A stretch of 64,000 nucleotides of DNA from the NCBI RefSeq assembly GCF_900060185.1, contig NZ_FIZY01000001.1, forward strand, positions 62,001-126,000, read 5' to 3'. This DNA is from Grimontia marina. GTDB taxonomy: Bacteria; Pseudomonadota; Gammaproteobacteria; Enterobacterales; Vibrionaceae. The notes below the pieces were generated by a model. The model was not told the DNA's origin. It did no database searches and worked only from the letters and a program-made list of their open reading frames with translations. The first letter of the stretch is position 1. Each line of letters starts with the position of its first letter. Positions 34,913-45,726 of the stretch are shown here, one piece after another. The translations under genes were made by a program, and so were the position numbers.

Positions 34913-35446
34913 CTATTTTTCCGGGATTTCAATCAGAACCAGTAAAGCGCCATCACCACCAAATTCCAGTGGCGCTTGATGGAATGCCAACACGTCAGGG
35001 TGCTGTGCCAGCCAAAGTGGTGTCTTCTGTTTCAGTATGTGTTTGCCAATACCGTGCATGACACAGGCACAACTGACCCCTTCTTTTATACATGCTGCAA
35101 TCAGAGCGCCCAACTCACGCTTGGCTTCCAGTTGCGTCATGCCGTGTAGGTCCAGGAACATATCCGGCACGTAAACACCGCGGCGAAGTCTTTTTACTTC
35201 GTATTTGGAGACACCTGTGCGCGCATATTGGGTTGGCCCATCTTCTTTCAGCAGCGGTTCAAACTCGTCTGAGAAATAGAAGGTATGGTCGCGCGCCGCG
35301 GACTCTGTCTGCTTCTTGCGCGCTTGCTCTGTTGTCTGGCGTCTTGGCGGGTTTATGGTATCCTGCTGCAGTTTTTTAACGCCTTTCACCGCATCGCGGA
35401 ACAATGACATGTCGTCATCTTCTGGGATCGGGGATTTCTTACTCAT
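34913..35446 (-). CDS. smrB: Ribosome rescue endonuclease SmrB
   Basis: SmrB cleaves mRNA at collided ribosomes through its Smr domain. The 177-residue protein has a charged N-terminal half and a C-terminal Smr domain (about 95-177) with [14 protein letters not shown] and [16 protein letters not shown]. It starts at ATG 35446. prmB is divergent. The MITE-like element begins 10 bases beyond its stop and may have displaced or replaced its original terminator. Confidence 0.93.
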   Translation of the reverse strand: MSKKSPIPEDDDMSLFRDAVKGVKKLQQDTINPPRRQTTEQARKKQTESAARDHTFYFSDEFEPLLKEDGPTQYARTGVSKYEVKRLRRGVYVPDMFLDLHGMTQLEAKRELGALIAACIKEGVSCACVMHGIGKHILKQKTPLWLAQHPDVLAFHQAPLEFGGDGALLVLIEIPEK

Positions 35447-35555
35447 AAGTCATTTCCAAATTCTGTTAGCTGCATTTTACTTAAAATAAGAACAATGTCT
35501 GCTTTCCTGTTGGAATCGCCCTGACGGTGATGTGTTGAGGCTACTGGAGGCCATT

Positions 35556-36488
35556 TTGGATAGAATTATTGTTGATGAAGTCGTCAACGAGCTGCGTACG
35601 CTGCAAGACATGCTACGTTGGACGGTAAGTTGCTTTAATGCAGCAGGAATTTATTACGGTCACGGAACGGACAATGCATGGGACGAAGCGGTACAACTGG
35701 TACTGCCGACACTTTATCTGCCAATCGATGTGCCTGCAGAAACGCAAACTGCGCGTCTGACCACCAGTGAACGTCACCGTATTGTTGAACGTGTGGTCCG
35801 TCGTATCAACGAGCGCACGCCAGTGGCTTACCTGACAAACAAAGCGTACTTCTGCGATTTGGAATTCTACGTGGATGAGCGTGTGCTGGTACCACGTTCA
35901 CCAATCGGTGAGCTGATCCAGAATCAGTTCAGCCCAATGCTGGAAGTCGAGCCAAACCGTATCATGGATCTGTGCACCGGCAGTGGCTGCATTGGTATTG
36001 CGTGTGCCTACGCGTTCCCTGACGCTGAAGTAGATCTGGTGGACATTTCTACCGATGCGCTGGAAGTGGCAGAGATGAACATTCAGGAACATGGCCTGGA
36101 GCAGCAGGTTTTCCCTATCCGCTCAGATTTGTTCCGCGATCTGCCAAAAGATAAATATGACCTGATTGTCTCCAACCCACCATACGTGGATGAGGAAGAC
36201 ATGAACTCGCTGCCGGATGAATTCCGTCACGAGCCAGAGTTGGGTCTGGCTGCCGGGACCGATGGCTTGAAACTGATGCGCCGCATCATCGCCAATGCAC
36301 CGGAATACCTGACTGAGCAAGGCATTCTGATCTGTGAAGTAGGTAACTCCATGGTTCACGTTCAGGAACAGTATCCGCACCTGCCACTGACTTGGCTGGA
36401 ATTTGAAAATGGCGGCCACGGTGTCTTCCTGATGACCTATCAGGATCTGGTCAGTGTTGCCGACGAATTTTCTATCTATAAAGACTAA
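35556..36488 (+). CDS. prmB: Ribosomal protein L3 glutamine methyltransferase PrmB
   Basis: PrmB methylates a glutamine of ribosomal protein uL3 during 50S assembly. The start is TTG 35556, five bases after GGAGG; it gives (M)[20 protein letters not shown] and a length of 310 residues, equal to E. coli PrmB. The SAM motif is [19 protein letters not shown] and the catalytic NPPY is in [14 protein letters not shown]. aroC follows after a terminator. The initiation region nearly duplicates that of cheY. Confidence 0.96.
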   Translation: MDRIIVDEVVNELRTLQDMLRWTVSCFNAAGIYYGHGTDNAWDEAVQLVLPTLYLPIDVPAETQTARLTTSERHRIVERVVRRINERTPVAYLTNKAYFCDLEFYVDERVLVPRSPIGELIQNQFSPMLEVEPNRIMDLCTGSGCIGIACAYAFPDAEVDLVDISTDALEVAEMNIQEHGLEQQVFPIRSDLFRDLPKDKYDLIVSNPPYVDEEDMNSLPDEFRHEPELGLAAGTDGLKLMRRIIANAPEYLTEQGILICEVGNSMVHVQEQYPHLPLTWLEFENGGHGVFLMTYQDLVSVADEFSIYKD

Positions 36489-36508
36489 TTGTTGTCTTTG
36501 CCCCTAAG

Positions 36509-36542
36509 AAAAAGGCCGAAATTATAGATTTCGGCCTTTTTT
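36509..36542 (+). terminator. Terminator after prmB
   Basis: AAAAAGGCCGAAAT and ATTTCGGCCTTTTTT arms form a long stem with a T tract, starting about 20 bases after the prmB stop. Confidence 0.9.
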
Positions 36543-36708
36543 ATATCTCTCTTTCCGGTTTTGCCTCATTTCTTGAAACCAGCCCAGTATTACAGGGAGT
36601 TTCCACCTGTACATAAAAAAAGCTTTTGCTTCTCAATCGCGGTTATGTTTCATTAGGTGCATGCTAATGCGGTTGTGATACGTCGACCGGAGAGAAACAG
36701 AGGAAGTA

Positions 36709-37794
36709 ATGGCAGGCAATTCAATAGGTCAGGTTTTTCGGGTCACCACTTTTGGTGAAAGTCATGGATTGGCGTTGGGCTGCATTGTTGACGGTTGCCC
36801 ACCGGGACTTGAAATTTCAGAAGCAGATTTACAGGTCGATCTGGACCGTCGTCGTCCGGGTACCTCAAAATACACGACTCAACGTCGCGAACCGGATGAA
36901 GTGAAGTTCCTTTCTGGCGTTTTCGAAGGTAAAACGACAGGGACTTCGATTGGCCTGGTTATCGAAAATACCGACCAGCGCTCACAGGATTACTCTAAAA
37001 TTGCTGACCGCTTCCGTCCGGGCCATGCCGACTACACCTACCATCAAAAATATGGACACCGCGATTACCGTGGTGGTGGCCGCTCTTCAGCACGTGAAAC
37101 GGCGATGCGTGTTGCTGCGGGTGCGATTGCGAAGAAATACCTCAAGCAAGAGTTTGGTATTGAAGTCCGTTGTTACCTTTCTCAAATGGGTGATGTGACC
37201 ATCGACAAGGTCGACTGGGAGCAAGTTGAGCAAAACCCATTCTTCTGCCCGGATGAATCAAAACTTGAAGCCTTGGATGAACTGATCCGTGCGCTGAAAA
37301 AAGAAGGCGATTCTATCGGTGCCAAACTGACTGTGGTCGCGAATAACGTGCCTGTTGGTCTGGGCGAGCCAGTTTTCGATCGTTTAGACGCAGACGTTGC
37401 TTACGCCCTGATGGGGATCAATGCTGTGAAAGGTGTGGAAGTGGGCGATGGGTTTGATGTCGTCAACCAGCGCGGCAGTGAGCACCGTGATGAACTGACG
37501 CCGGAAGGTTTTAAATCCAACCACGCTGGTGGCATCCTTGGTGGTATTTCATCAGGTCAGGATATCGTTGCGCACCTTGCGCTGAAGCCAACTTCAAGCA
37601 TCACGGTACCGGGTGAAACCATCAACGTAGATGGTGAAACCGTCGATGTGATTACCAAAGGTCGTCATGACCCATGTGTTGGCATCCGCGCAGTGCCAAT
37701 TGCAGAGGCCATGGTGGCGATTGTATTGATGGACCACCTGCTGCGTCACCGCGCACAGAATGCAGGAGTGCATACCAATACGCCGAAGATTTAA
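36709..37794 (+). CDS. aroC: Chorismate synthase AroC
   Basis: AroC converts EPSP to chorismate, the last shikimate-pathway step, using reduced FMN. The 361-residue protein has the three signatures: [18 protein letters not shown] near the N-terminus, [20 protein letters not shown] in the middle and the late [16 protein letters not shown]. The ATG at 36709 is preceded by AGAGGAAGTA. It is a single gene between two hairpins. Confidence 0.98.
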   Translation: MAGNSIGQVFRVTTFGESHGLALGCIVDGCPPGLEISEADLQVDLDRRRPGTSKYTTQRREPDEVKFLSGVFEGKTTGTSIGLVIENTDQRSQDYSKIADRFRPGHADYTYHQKYGHRDYRGGGRSSARETAMRVAAGAIAKKYLKQEFGIEVRCYLSQMGDVTIDKVDWEQVEQNPFFCPDESKLEALDELIRALKKEGDSIGAKLTVVANNVPVGLGEPVFDRLDADVAYALMGINAVKGVEVGDGFDVVNQRGSEHRDELTPEGFKSNHAGGILGGISSGQDIVAHLALKPTSSITVPGETINVDGETVDVITKGRHDPCVGIRAVPIAEAMVAIVLMDHLLRHRAQNAGVHTNTPKI

Positions 37795-37850
37795 ATGAAA
37801 GATCCTAGGGGCTGGGAAAGAAGATTCTTGTAAAATCAAAGATTTGAAAA

Positions 37851-37879
37851 AGGGCTGATGGTTTAGCACCATCAGCCCT
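37851..37879 (+). terminator. Terminator after aroC
   Basis: AGGGCTGATGGT-TTAGC-ACCATCAGCCCT forms a 12-bp stem followed by GTTTGTT. It may also serve the convergent gene ending at 37910. Confidence 0.85.
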
Positions 37880-37909
37880 GTTTGTTATCTTTCTTATGCA
37901 ATCTTTTCC

Positions 37910-38554
37910 CTAGGACCTATGCTCTAAAGCTTCTTCCGATTCAAAACTAAACACCGGCAGGCTCCAGCCAAACTTCACCGCTGACATACGGAAGACAAAG
38001 CCTGTCACCAGCGTAGAAATGGTCGCGATGTTCTCATCAATGCCAAACTGGTTTCCGTATGTCATCAGTGCCCAATACATAGCGCCGGCTAAGAAAGCGA
38101 CAGAGGCATAAAGCTCTTTATGCAGCACCATTGGCTGACGGCGACACAGCAAGTCACGCAACAGGCCACCAAAGATGCCAGTGACCAGCGCGGACACCAC
38201 ACAAATCAGTGGCGACAGCCCCATATCCATGCCCACGCGACAACCGATAATGCTGAAAGCAATCAGACCGAGTGAGTCCAGCCAGACCAAAAGCTTGTGA
38301 TTGCGAGCCACCCAAGATGCCATCCAGGTCGTCACGATACCGGCAACGCAAACAATCACCAGATAATGCGGGTTAGCGACCCAACTAAGCGGGTAGTGAC
38401 CGAGCAAAATATCACGCACGGTACCGCCGCCAATGGCTGTGCAGGCAGCGACCAGCATGACGCCAAACCAGTCCATATTCCTGCGGCCAGCCGCCAATGC
38501 GCCTGTCATGGCTTCAGCGGTAATTCCAACGATGTATAACGTGGACAACAACAT
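37910..38554 (-). CDS. TRIC-like cation channel family membrane protein (UPF0126, YicG-like)
   Basis: The 214-residue inner-membrane protein has about seven hydrophobic segments and the duplicated glycine-rich motif of the UPF0126 family: IGGGTVRDILLG in the first half and FGGLLRDLLCR in the second. Bacterial members are homologous to TRIC potassium channels. It resembles E. coli YicG/YadS; a function in amino-acid or ion transport is not established from the sequence. It starts at ATG 38554. Confidence 0.88.
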   Translation of the reverse strand: MLLSTLYIVGITAEAMTGALAAGRRNMDWFGVMLVAACTAIGGGTVRDILLGHYPLSWVANPHYLVIVCVAGIVTTWMASWVARNHKLLVWLDSLGLIAFSIIGCRVGMDMGLSPLICVVSALVTGIFGGLLRDLLCRRQPMVLHKELYASVAFLAGAMYWALMTYGNQFGIDENIATISTLVTGFVFRMSAVKFGWSLPVFSFESEEALEHRS

Positions 38555-38778
38555 GATATTCAGTAACTTGCATTTGAGTGGGATAATTTCGCGTAATCAT
38601 AGTTGTGATCCATCTCTCAATCCAATGAAAGGTTGTGAGGTCAACCATGAATTGAATTCATGCTTTTGCTGGTGGAATTGGCCTAAAACGGCGCTTTTTG
38701 CTGCGACAATAGGGGCTTTGGCAGGTAAAATGCCCGCTTAACTGAATTTGCTGTAACTTCATTATTACAATTCGCGCC

Positions 38779-39303
38779 ATGCAACACGATTACAACGACC
38801 TTATTTCTGTCTTTAATCAGACTTTTATTGATTCTTTCAACACAGAATTGCTGCTGGGCGGCGATGAGCCGATTTATCTGCCTGCGGATGATGACAACCC
38901 ACACCACAGAATCATCTTCGCCCGTGGTTTTTATGCCTCTGCGCTTCATGAAGTGTCGCACTGGTGCATTGCCGGGCCTGAACGCCGTTTGTTGGAAGAC
39001 TTTGGCTACTGGTATCTACCGGATGGACGCGATGAGCAGACGCAAGCCGAGTTTGAAAAGGTAGAAATCAAACCTCAGGCGGTAGAGTGGATTCTGTCGG
39101 CCAGTTGTGGCTTTCGCTTTCAGGTAAGTTGCGACAATCTAAACGGTTCTTTTGAACCTGACCGCCCGGTATTTACCGCAAAAGTGCGTGAACAAGTGAT
39201 GAAATATCTGAAAAACGGCATGCCTACGCGCGCCAAAACCTATTCAGACGCCCTTCGAACGTTTTATAATCGTCCTCCTTTAACGCCAGCAGACTTTTCC
39301 TGA
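38779..39303 (+). CDS. epmC: Elongation factor P hydroxylase EpmC (YfcM)
   Basis: EpmC hydroxylates the modified lysine of elongation factor P after EpmA/EpmB action. The 174-residue protein carries the metal-binding motif HEVSH at residues 57-61 with WCIAGPERR following, and YWYLPDGRDEQTQ, both hallmark segments of the YfcM family. It is followed 9 bases later by yfcL, the usual neighbour. epmA and epmB are not in this window. Confidence 0.93.
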   Translation: MQHDYNDLISVFNQTFIDSFNTELLLGGDEPIYLPADDDNPHHRIIFARGFYASALHEVSHWCIAGPERRLLEDFGYWYLPDGRDEQTQAEFEKVEIKPQAVEWILSASCGFRFQVSCDNLNGSFEPDRPVFTAKVREQVMKYLKNGMPTRAKTYSDALRTFYNRPPLTPADFS

Positions 39304-39312
39304 GAGCTAAAA

Positions 39313-39579
39313 ATGATCCAAGAATACGAAGAGAAAATCCTCGACCTGATTGATGCCATGGTAGACACCGCCTCTGATGATGAGTTGTTTGCCAGCGGTT
39401 ATCTGCGTGGTCATGTCTCGCTGGCGGCCGCAGATTGTGAGCAGGACGGTATCGAAGAGGTATCTGCGCTGAAGGTACGTGTTGACGAAAGCCTGAAAGA
39501 GAACTCAAACGAGCTGAACCCTTCCGATCAAGTGCTGGTGGGTAACCTTTGGGCATCGCTGCAACAGCAGGCAGGTTAA
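39313..39579 (+). CDS. yfcL: YfcL family protein
   Basis: This is a small acidic helical protein (88 residues, IQEYEEKILDLIDAMVDTAS...) of the YfcL family, of unknown function. It lies between epmC and mnmC as in enterics and Vibrio. It starts at ATG 39313 and has a terminator 20 bases downstream. Confidence 0.88.
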   Translation: MIQEYEEKILDLIDAMVDTASDDELFASGYLRGHVSLAAADCEQDGIEEVSALKVRVDESLKENSNELNPSDQVLVGNLWASLQQQAG

Positions 39580-39597
39580 ATACCAACCAGATAAGAA

Positions 39598-39622
39598 GAA
39601 GGCGCCAATCGGCGCCTTCTTT
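39598..39622 (+). terminator. Terminator between yfcL and mnmC
   Basis: GAAGGCGCC-AAT-CGGCGCCTTC followed by TTTG. It can serve yfcL (plus) and the convergent mnmC (minus). Confidence 0.85.
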
Positions 39623-39642
39623 GTTTGAATTATCTTTCTCTA

Positions 39643-41646
39643 CTAAAGAGCTTTACCCTTGAGCAGTTTTCTTACCCACATTCGTCCCGGATGCAAGGCA
39701 TTAAGCACATCAACCGGCATGGGGAGTGGGTCGCCACAAAGCTGTGAAGCCAGAAGTTCACCGAGGATGGGGGCAGAGGTTAAACCGCGCGAACCGAGTG
39801 CCAACAGGCTATAGAGGTTCGGGTAAACCGGCACATCTTCGGCACTGTCTTTCTTATCTCGTAAATCACTGTATACGGTTTTCAGGGCTTCAAAGTCGCA
39901 GACATCACCGACATATGGCAGATGATCGCGGCTGGCACAGCGAATACCTACACGACCACCACCATGGTCAGTATCAATCTCTTTTGGCCACTCAGCAGGA
40001 ATGCAATCGACCAGGCGCTGCTTGTTGTCAGCCTGATCGTCCATGCGGAAGTCCATGGAAGTATCATTCCGGCTGTAGCTGGCGCCGATGCAATGAGTGT
40101 CATTTTTTGGGTTGGCCGGCGTCAGGTAACCGTCATAACACAACACGGTTTTGAGCTGCTTTAACGCTGGCGTGGTATTGATGTGGGACACCTGGCCACG
40201 AACCGCATAGGCCGGAATGGGGGCGGTTTGCTCAAACTGGGTGAACTTATGGCCGTTAGCGACAACCACGGTATCGTGAGTCCGTTCGCTTTGGTTTGCA
40301 GTCAGTATCCACGCCCCGTTCTGATGACTGGATTTCGTCACTTCGGTACTGTAATGACAGGTCAACAGGCCAGTTTCCTCAGCGTTGGCTATCAAGCCCT
40401 GAGTTAACTGCTGAGGACACAACCAACCGCCGAGAGGATAGGTGACACCGCCGTGCCCGGTTTCAATGCCAGTCAGTGATTCGGCGTCTTCTCTAGTGAT
40501 GCCGTGGATAAGAGATTCCGGAAAACCACCTGTCAGCATCTTCGCCAATTTGTCCGTGCTTTTTTCATCCCACCCTAATTGGGTAACGCCACACAAATCG
40601 TGATTAAACGAAACCGTTTCTGCTGCCTGTTCAATAAACTGACGGGAGAACAAAAATGCCGGCGCAAAGAAGCGAGAAAGGGCATCGTCACTGCCATTTA
40701 GAAGTGGATACACCGCGCCTTGTCGGTTGCCAGATGCGGCAAGTCCAGGCTTGTCATGTTCGCAATAAAGGGTGACTGATTTTCCACGACGTACCAGTGA
40801 CAATGCCAAGGTGGCGCTCGCCACACCGCCACCAATAATCGCAATGTCATTGCTATTTTGTGGTGCAGTACGTTTATACCAAGGAGCCTGTTGGCGTGGC
40901 TGGTTACGTTCGACCATGGTGCCGACAATCATGTCGCGTTTGGTGCCATAGCCCTTGGCTTTTTTCATTTCAAAGCCTGCGTCAATTAAGCCGCGACGCA
41001 CAAAGCCAGCTGCAGTGAAAGTGGCGACGGTACAGTCTTGTTTGGCCAGTCTTGCCATGCCGTCAAATAGCGTCTGACTCCACATTTCAGGGTTCTTGCT
41101 GGGTGCAAAGCCGTCCAAAAACCAGCAATCCACAATACCGTCATCAGACGTCCACACTTGTGGCATACAGTCTTTGATGTCGCCGAACCACAAGTCCAGC
41201 GTGATCATGCCATCTGCCAGTACCAAACGGTGGCAGTCAGAAACCGCTGCTGGGTAGTGTTTGCGCAGTGCTTCGGCGAAATCCGCCAACTCTGGCCAGG
41301 CTGCGTGGGCTTTTTCTAAATCAGTGACGGAGACCGGGAACTTCTCAAAGCTGATGAAATGAAGCTGGTTGACTTGAGCCTCAGGGTTTTCCTTTCGGAA
41401 TTGGGCAAACCACTGCCACACAGCCAGGAAGTTAAGGCCTGTACCAAACCCGGTTTCCGCAATCACGAATCGGTCATGTGAAAAGGTATCCCAGCGGTTT
41501 GGTAGCTGGTTTTGCTGCAGGAACACGTAGCGCGTTTCTTCCAGACCATTGGCATTGGAAAAGTAAACATCGTCAAAGTTGTCAGAGACCGGTGTTCCGG
41601 CGTCATTCCAATGGATTTGGGCGTGTTCAATACGGGTTTGGGTCAC
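39643..41646 (-). CDS. mnmC: tRNA 5-methylaminomethyl-2-thiouridine biosynthesis protein MnmC
   Basis: MnmC is a bifunctional enzyme completing mnm5s2U34 in tRNA. The N-terminal SAM methyltransferase (about 1-240) has [17 protein letters not shown] and [15 protein letters not shown]. The C-terminal FAD oxidase (about 265-660) has the dinucleotide motif [20 protein letters not shown] and [14 protein letters not shown]. Length 667 residues, normal. The start is GTG 41646 with AAGG just upstream. fabB is divergent. Confidence 0.96.
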   Translation of the reverse strand: MTQTRIEHAQIHWNDAGTPVSDNFDDVYFSNANGLEETRYVFLQQNQLPNRWDTFSHDRFVIAETGFGTGLNFLAVWQWFAQFRKENPEAQVNQLHFISFEKFPVSVTDLEKAHAAWPELADFAEALRKHYPAAVSDCHRLVLADGMITLDLWFGDIKDCMPQVWTSDDGIVDCWFLDGFAPSKNPEMWSQTLFDGMARLAKQDCTVATFTAAGFVRRGLIDAGFEMKKAKGYGTKRDMIVGTMVERNQPRQQAPWYKRTAPQNSNDIAIIGGGVASATLALSLVRRGKSVTLYCEHDKPGLAASGNRQGAVYPLLNGSDDALSRFFAPAFLFSRQFIEQAAETVSFNHDLCGVTQLGWDEKSTDKLAKMLTGGFPESLIHGITREDAESLTGIETGHGGVTYPLGGWLCPQQLTQGLIANAEETGLLTCHYSTEVTKSSHQNGAWILTANQSERTHDTVVVANGHKFTQFEQTAPIPAYAVRGQVSHINTTPALKQLKTVLCYDGYLTPANPKNDTHCIGASYSRNDTSMDFRMDDQADNKQRLVDCIPAEWPKEIDTDHGGGRVGIRCASRDHLPYVGDVCDFEALKTVYSDLRDKKDSAEDVPVYPNLYSLLALGSRGLTSAPILGELLASQLCGDPLPMPVDVLNALHPGRMWVRKLLKGKAL

Positions 41647-41778
41647 AAGCCTTACCTTAATAAAAATGGGATTTGCACGTCGAGCGCGGATTCTATCGCC
41701 AATTCGACGGAATATACAGAACCGACAACGGGTCTGTGTCAGTATGTGAAAAATTTCAGCTTACACCTGTACTCTAGG

Positions 41779-41793
41779 AAAGCTGACCACTTA
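41779..41793. promoter_or_regulatory. Possible FadR half-site upstream of fabB
   Basis: The segment AAAGCTGACCACTTA matches one arm of the FadR consensus (GACCACTT against GACCAGTT) while the other arm is poor. It lies about 55-65 bases before fabB and just upstream of a possible -10 (TATCAT, 41810-41815). FadR is a known activator of fabB. This is a weak site on sequence alone. Confidence 0.35.
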
Positions 41794-41845
41794 GGCGTAT
41801 CAAAACCGCTATCATCGGTGCGAACTCGAATTGTAGGAACAAAAG

Positions 41846-43057
41846 ATGAAACGAGCCGTAATTACAGGTATGGGAATTGTTTCCAGCATCGGTAACAACG
41901 TTAAAGAAGTGCTGGAGTCATTAAAGACGGGTAAATCAGGGATTAGCTTTTCCCAACAGTTCGCAGACATGAAGCTTCGCAGTAATGTCTGGGGTGATTT
42001 AAAGCTCAATCCTGCTGATCACATTGATCGCAAAAAGTTTCGTTTTATGGGCGATGCTGCGGGCTTCGCTTATCTGTCAATGGAGCAGGCTATCGAAGAT
42101 GCCGGTTTGACAGAAGATATGGTGTCTAACGACCGCACCGGTCTGGTTGCCGGTTCTGGTGGCGCATCATCGATTAACCAGGTTGCAGCCACAGACACAT
42201 TACGTGAAAAAGGCGTAAAACGTGTTGGTCCTTACATGGTGCCACGTACCATGTCTTCAACGGTTTCAGCTTGTCTGGCAACACCATTCAAAATCCGTGG
42301 TGTGAACTACACCATGAGCTCAGCATGTGCGACGTCCGCGCACTGTATTGGCCACGCTGTCGAATTGATTCAACTGGGTAAGCAAGACTTAGTTTTTGCG
42401 GGTGGTGGTGAAGAACTGGATTGGTCACTGACCATGATGTTTGATGCCATGGGTGCACTGTCGACCAAATACAACGACAACCCAGAAAAAGCATCACGTA
42501 CCTACGACGCTGATCGCGATGGTTTCGTTATCTCTGGTGGTGGCGGCATGATGGTTATCGAAGAGCTTGAGCATGCGCTGGCGCGTGGTGCGAAAATCTA
42601 CGGTGAAATCGTGGGCTACGGTGCAACATCAGATGGCTACGATATGGTAGCGCCATCGGGCGAAGGCGCAGTTCGCTGTATGAAGATGGCGATGCAGGAC
42701 GTCGATCAAATTGACTACATCAACACTCACGGTACCTCTACGCCAGTGGGCGATGTGAAAGAGCTGGGGGCGATTCAGGAAGTGTTCGGCAACAACAGCC
42801 CTGCAATTTCTGCAACCAAAGCCATGACCGGTCACGCACTGGGTGCGGCAGGTGTTCACGAAGCGATTTACTCCACCATCATGTTGGAAAATAACTTCGT
42901 TGCACCAAGCATCAACATCGAAAACCTGGATCCAGCCGCTGAAGGCTTGGATATCGTGTCGGAAGCCCGTGAAGTTGAGTTGAAGACTGTGATGTCTAAC
43001 AGCTTCGGCTTCGGTGGCACCAACGCCACGCTGGTTATCAAAAAATACGAGGGATAA
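41846..43057 (+). CDS. fabB: 3-oxoacyl-[ACP] synthase I FabB
   Basis: FabB is the condensing enzyme needed for unsaturated fatty acid elongation. The catalytic triad is C161 in SSACATSAH, His in [11 protein letters not shown] and His in [13 protein letters not shown]; the C-terminal [13 protein letters not shown] motif is present. Length 403 residues, as for E. coli. It starts at ATG 41846 with TAGGA upstream. It has a long 3' untranslated region ending in a strong terminator, which in Vibrio cholerae carries the FarS small RNA. Confidence 0.97.
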   Translation: MKRAVITGMGIVSSIGNNVKEVLESLKTGKSGISFSQQFADMKLRSNVWGDLKLNPADHIDRKKFRFMGDAAGFAYLSMEQAIEDAGLTEDMVSNDRTGLVAGSGGASSINQVAATDTLREKGVKRVGPYMVPRTMSSTVSACLATPFKIRGVNYTMSSACATSAHCIGHAVELIQLGKQDLVFAGGGEELDWSLTMMFDAMGALSTKYNDNPEKASRTYDADRDGFVISGGGGMMVIEELEHALARGAKIYGEIVGYGATSDGYDMVAPSGEGAVRCMKMAMQDVDQIDYINTHGTSTPVGDVKELGAIQEVFGNNSPAISATKAMTGHALGAAGVHEAIYSTIMLENNFVAPSINIENLDPAAEGLDIVSEAREVELKTVMSNSFGFGGTNATLVIKKYEG

Positions 43058-43225
43058 GCGTCTCACTTGTCCCCAGGGTCTGCTGGCTGTCAAAGGTAGA
43101 CAGGCCCTTTAGTTTTCCGGGACGTAGGCTTTATGCCCACAACAGACGCAGGTTTAGATCGTTGAGAGCCGATCTCTACCTTTCAGATCCTGGATTTTGC
43201 CCGGCCAATTGGCCGGGTTTTTTCG
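43058..43225 (+). ncRNA. fabB 3' UTR, candidate FarS-type small RNA
   Basis: The 168 bases between the fabB stop and the end of its terminator carry no gene. They form one possible hairpin at 43084-43105 (GGCTGTC / GACAGGCC) and end in a perfect terminator at 43200-43225. In V. cholerae an Hfq-dependent sRNA, FarS, is processed from the fabB 3' UTR and represses fadE genes. Position and architecture match; I cannot confirm sequence identity, and the 5' end of the sRNA is not placed. Confidence 0.5.
43200..43225 (+). terminator. Terminator of fabB transcript
   Basis: CCCGGCCAATTGGCCGGG is a perfect 18-base palindromic stem followed by six T. The pattern suits both termination and Hfq binding of a 3'-derived sRNA. 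Confidence 0.9.
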
Positions 43226-43288
43226 TTTTATCTGGCGCAGAAAACCGTCACAATAGCGCCAATAGAATAAATGTAAGAGTAAACACAC

Positions 43289-44428
43289 TTGAACATTCTG
43301 ATTGATGAAAACATGCCGTATGCCGCTGAGCTGTTCAGCAAGCTGGGTACGGTTACCGCAAAAGCAGGACGTACCCTGAAGGCAGATGATCTGATTGACG
43401 TTGACGCGCTGATGATTCGCTCCGTCACCAAAGTTGACGAAGTACTGCTGGAAAAAGCCAATAAACTGAAATTTGTTGGTACGGCAACCGCAGGGACAGA
43501 CCATGTTGATGCGGATTTGCTTGCCAGCAAAGGCATCTTCTTTACTGCCGCGCCGGGCTGTAACAAAGTGGGTGTGGCCGAATACGTGATAAGCGCGCTG
43601 CTGGTATTGAGCCAGCAACAGGGCTTTTCTATTGCTGACCGTAAAGTTGGCATTGTGGGCGCAGGTCAGGTGGGAAGCTACCTGTCTAAATGTCTGTCAG
43701 CGCTCAGCATTCCGCACCTGTTATGCGATCCTATCAAACAAGCGGAAGGCGACACACGCGAGTTTCATCCTCTACAAACGCTGATTGCAGAGTGTGATGC
43801 CCTGACCTTCCACACGCCGCTAACCAAGACCGGTGAATACCCAACGCATCATCTGATGGGTGAAGCGGAGATCGCTGCATTGAAGCCTGGTTCAATCCTT
43901 ATCAACGCGGCTCGCGGTCCAGTGGTCAGTAATGACGCACTGAAAGCTGCACTGAAAACACAGCATTTAACTGCCGTGCTAGATGTGTTCGAGTTTGAAC
44001 CGGAAGTGGACATGGAACTTCTTCCCATGCTGGCTTTCGCCACCCCGCACGTTGCGGGTTACGGACTGGAAGGTAAAGCACGCGGCACCACCATGATCTA
44101 CAACAGTTACTGCGAGTTTCTGGATAATCAGGAAGAAAAAGTCGAAGCGGCGTCTTTGCTGCCGATCGCGCCAATTCCAAAGGTATCACTGAGCAAGCCT
44201 TGGGACGACAGCGATCTGATGGCACTGTGCCAGCTCATTTATGACATCCGCCGTGATGACGCCGAGTTTCGACGTGCGATGGCTGACGTTGAGCTGCACC
44301 GCGCAAGCTTTGACCGCTTGCGAAAGAATTACTGGGACAGACGCGAGTACAGTGCAATTACACTAGCGGGCGAGGCAGCGTTTGGGTTAGAGTCGCTCGC
44401 TAATTTAGGTTTTACCGTAGAGGAATAA
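43289..44428 (+). CDS. pdxB: Erythronate-4-phosphate dehydrogenase PdxB
   Basis: PdxB carries out an early NAD-dependent step of pyridoxal phosphate synthesis from erythrose 4-phosphate. The 379-residue protein begins at a TTG (43289), giving (M)[19 protein letters not shown]. The NAD fold is [17 protein letters not shown]; catalytic residues lie in [10 protein letters not shown] and [16 protein letters not shown], and the PdxB C-terminal dimerisation domain is present. asd follows two bases later, so the two are cotranscribed. Confidence 0.96.
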   Translation: MNILIDENMPYAAELFSKLGTVTAKAGRTLKADDLIDVDALMIRSVTKVDEVLLEKANKLKFVGTATAGTDHVDADLLASKGIFFTAAPGCNKVGVAEYVISALLVLSQQQGFSIADRKVGIVGAGQVGSYLSKCLSALSIPHLLCDPIKQAEGDTREFHPLQTLIAECDALTFHTPLTKTGEYPTHHLMGEAEIAALKPGSILINAARGPVVSNDALKAALKTQHLTAVLDVFEFEPEVDMELLPMLAFATPHVAGYGLEGKARGTTMIYNSYCEFLDNQEEKVEAASLLPIAPIPKVSLSKPWDDSDLMALCQLIYDIRRDDAEFRRAMADVELHRASFDRLRKNYWDRREYSAITLAGEAAFGLESLANLGFTVEE

Positions 44429-44430
44429 TC

Positions 44431-45456
44431 ATGACACAAGAATTCGATGTGGCTTATGACGTCGCTGTTTTAGGTGCTACAGGCGCAGTAGGACGCACCA
44501 TTATCGAGGTGTTGGAAGAGCGTAAATTCCCTGTGCGCAATCTTCACTTGCTGGCAAGTGAGCGCAGCGCCGGTGAAACCATCCGCTTTAACGGTAAAAG
44601 TGTCCGCGTGAAAAACGTGGAAGACTTTGACTGGAGCCAGGTTCAAATCGCGCTGTTCTCAGCGGGTGCAGAATCATCTGATCGTTGGGCACCGATTGCT
44701 GCTGATGAAGGCGTAGTGGTTATCGATAACACCTCACGTTTCCGCTACGAATACGATGTCCCACTGGTCGTGCCAGAAGTGAACCCGGAAGCGATTGCGG
44801 ATTTCCGTAACCGTAACATCATCGCAAACCCTAACTGTTCGACCATCCAAATGCTGGTGGCACTGAAGCCAATTTACGATGCAGCAGGTATCGAGCGCAT
44901 CAACGTCTCGACATATCAGTCAGTATCGGGTTCAGGCAAGAAAGGGGTTGATGAACTGGCAGGCCAGACAGTGAAACTGTTGAACAGTCAGGAAGCAGAA
45001 CCAGGCACCTACAAAAAACAGATCGCGTTTAACTGTCTGCCACACATCGATGAGTTCATGGACAACGGCTACACCAAAGAAGAAATGAAAATGGTGTGGG
45101 AAACCCAGAAAATTCTGGGCGACGATTCCGTGGCGGTAAACCCGACCTGTGTGCGCGTGCCTGTGTTCTATGGCCACGCTGAAGCCGTACACATTGAATG
45201 TCAGCAGCCGTTGGATGCCACCGAAGCGATGGACTTGTTATCCCGTGCTGAAGGTGTTGAAGTTTACTATGGCGAAGACTACCCAACGCAGGTAAAAGAA
45301 GCGACAGGTAAAGACCATGTCATGGTCGGTCGTGTGCGTAATGATATCAGTCACCCGAACGGCCTGAACATGTGGGTTGTTGCTGACAACGTCCGCAAAG
45401 GCGCAGCGACGAACTCAGTGCAAATTGCTGAATTTTTGATCCGCGATTACCTGTAA
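44431..45456 (+). CDS. asd: Aspartate-semialdehyde dehydrogenase
   Basis: Asd makes aspartate semialdehyde for the lysine, threonine, methionine and diaminopimelate pathways. The NADP motif is AVLGATGAVGRTIIEVL and the catalytic Cys136 is in NPNCSTIQ, so it should be active; the late motif HPNGLNMWVVADNVRKGAA is kept. The 341 residues suit the family. In E. coli the gene at this place is usg, an Asd relative; here the catalytic motif is intact. A ribosome site GAGGAATAATC precedes ATG 44431. Confidence 0.94.
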   Translation: MTQEFDVAYDVAVLGATGAVGRTIIEVLEERKFPVRNLHLLASERSAGETIRFNGKSVRVKNVEDFDWSQVQIALFSAGAESSDRWAPIAADEGVVVIDNTSRFRYEYDVPLVVPEVNPEAIADFRNRNIIANPNCSTIQMLVALKPIYDAAGIERINVSTYQSVSGSGKKGVDELAGQTVKLLNSQEAEPGTYKKQIAFNCLPHIDEFMDNGYTKEEMKMVWETQKILGDDSVAVNPTCVRVPVFYGHAEAVHIECQQPLDATEAMDLLSRAEGVEVYYGEDYPTQVKEATGKDHVMVGRVRNDISHPNGLNMWVVADNVRKGAATNSVQIAEFLIRDYL

Positions 45457-45479
45457 TCATCCCTGACTTATTCAACCCA

Positions 45480-45514
45480 ACAGCCGGCAGCAGTGATCTG
45501 GTGCCGGTTGTTTG
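45480..45514 (+). terminator. Possible terminator after asd
   Basis: CAGCCGGCA and TGCCGGTTG arms form a 9-bp stem (one G-T pair) with a 12-base loop, followed by TTTG. The T tract is short, so this is moderate. The remaining gap to fimV (to 45726) shows no gene. Confidence 0.5.
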
Positions 45515-45726
45515 ATCACAAAACACAGTTTTATCTCTTCACACTACAGTTTTCAGCTGGGCTTCCGATATAGTTATGGAAATAACCAGTAATATCAATC
45601 GCAGCAGGTGTTTAACGCCTTGCCTCCCAGCGACTTCAGTACGGGAAACGCACCGCGATTGTGAAAAGCCTTTTATTCTGCCATAGGGGAATGCGGGCAG
45701 TGTCTGACCCAGATTTTTATAACGCG

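Noticed and set aside
37909-37920. CCCTAGGACCTA at the end of the TRIC-like gene, similar to the 61148 repeat
   Set aside because: Only one and a half units, partly coding; most likely chance.
45661-45726. GTG start of fimV at 45661
   Set aside because: No ribosome site, and the extra 22 residues spoil the signal peptide; kept only as an alternative.
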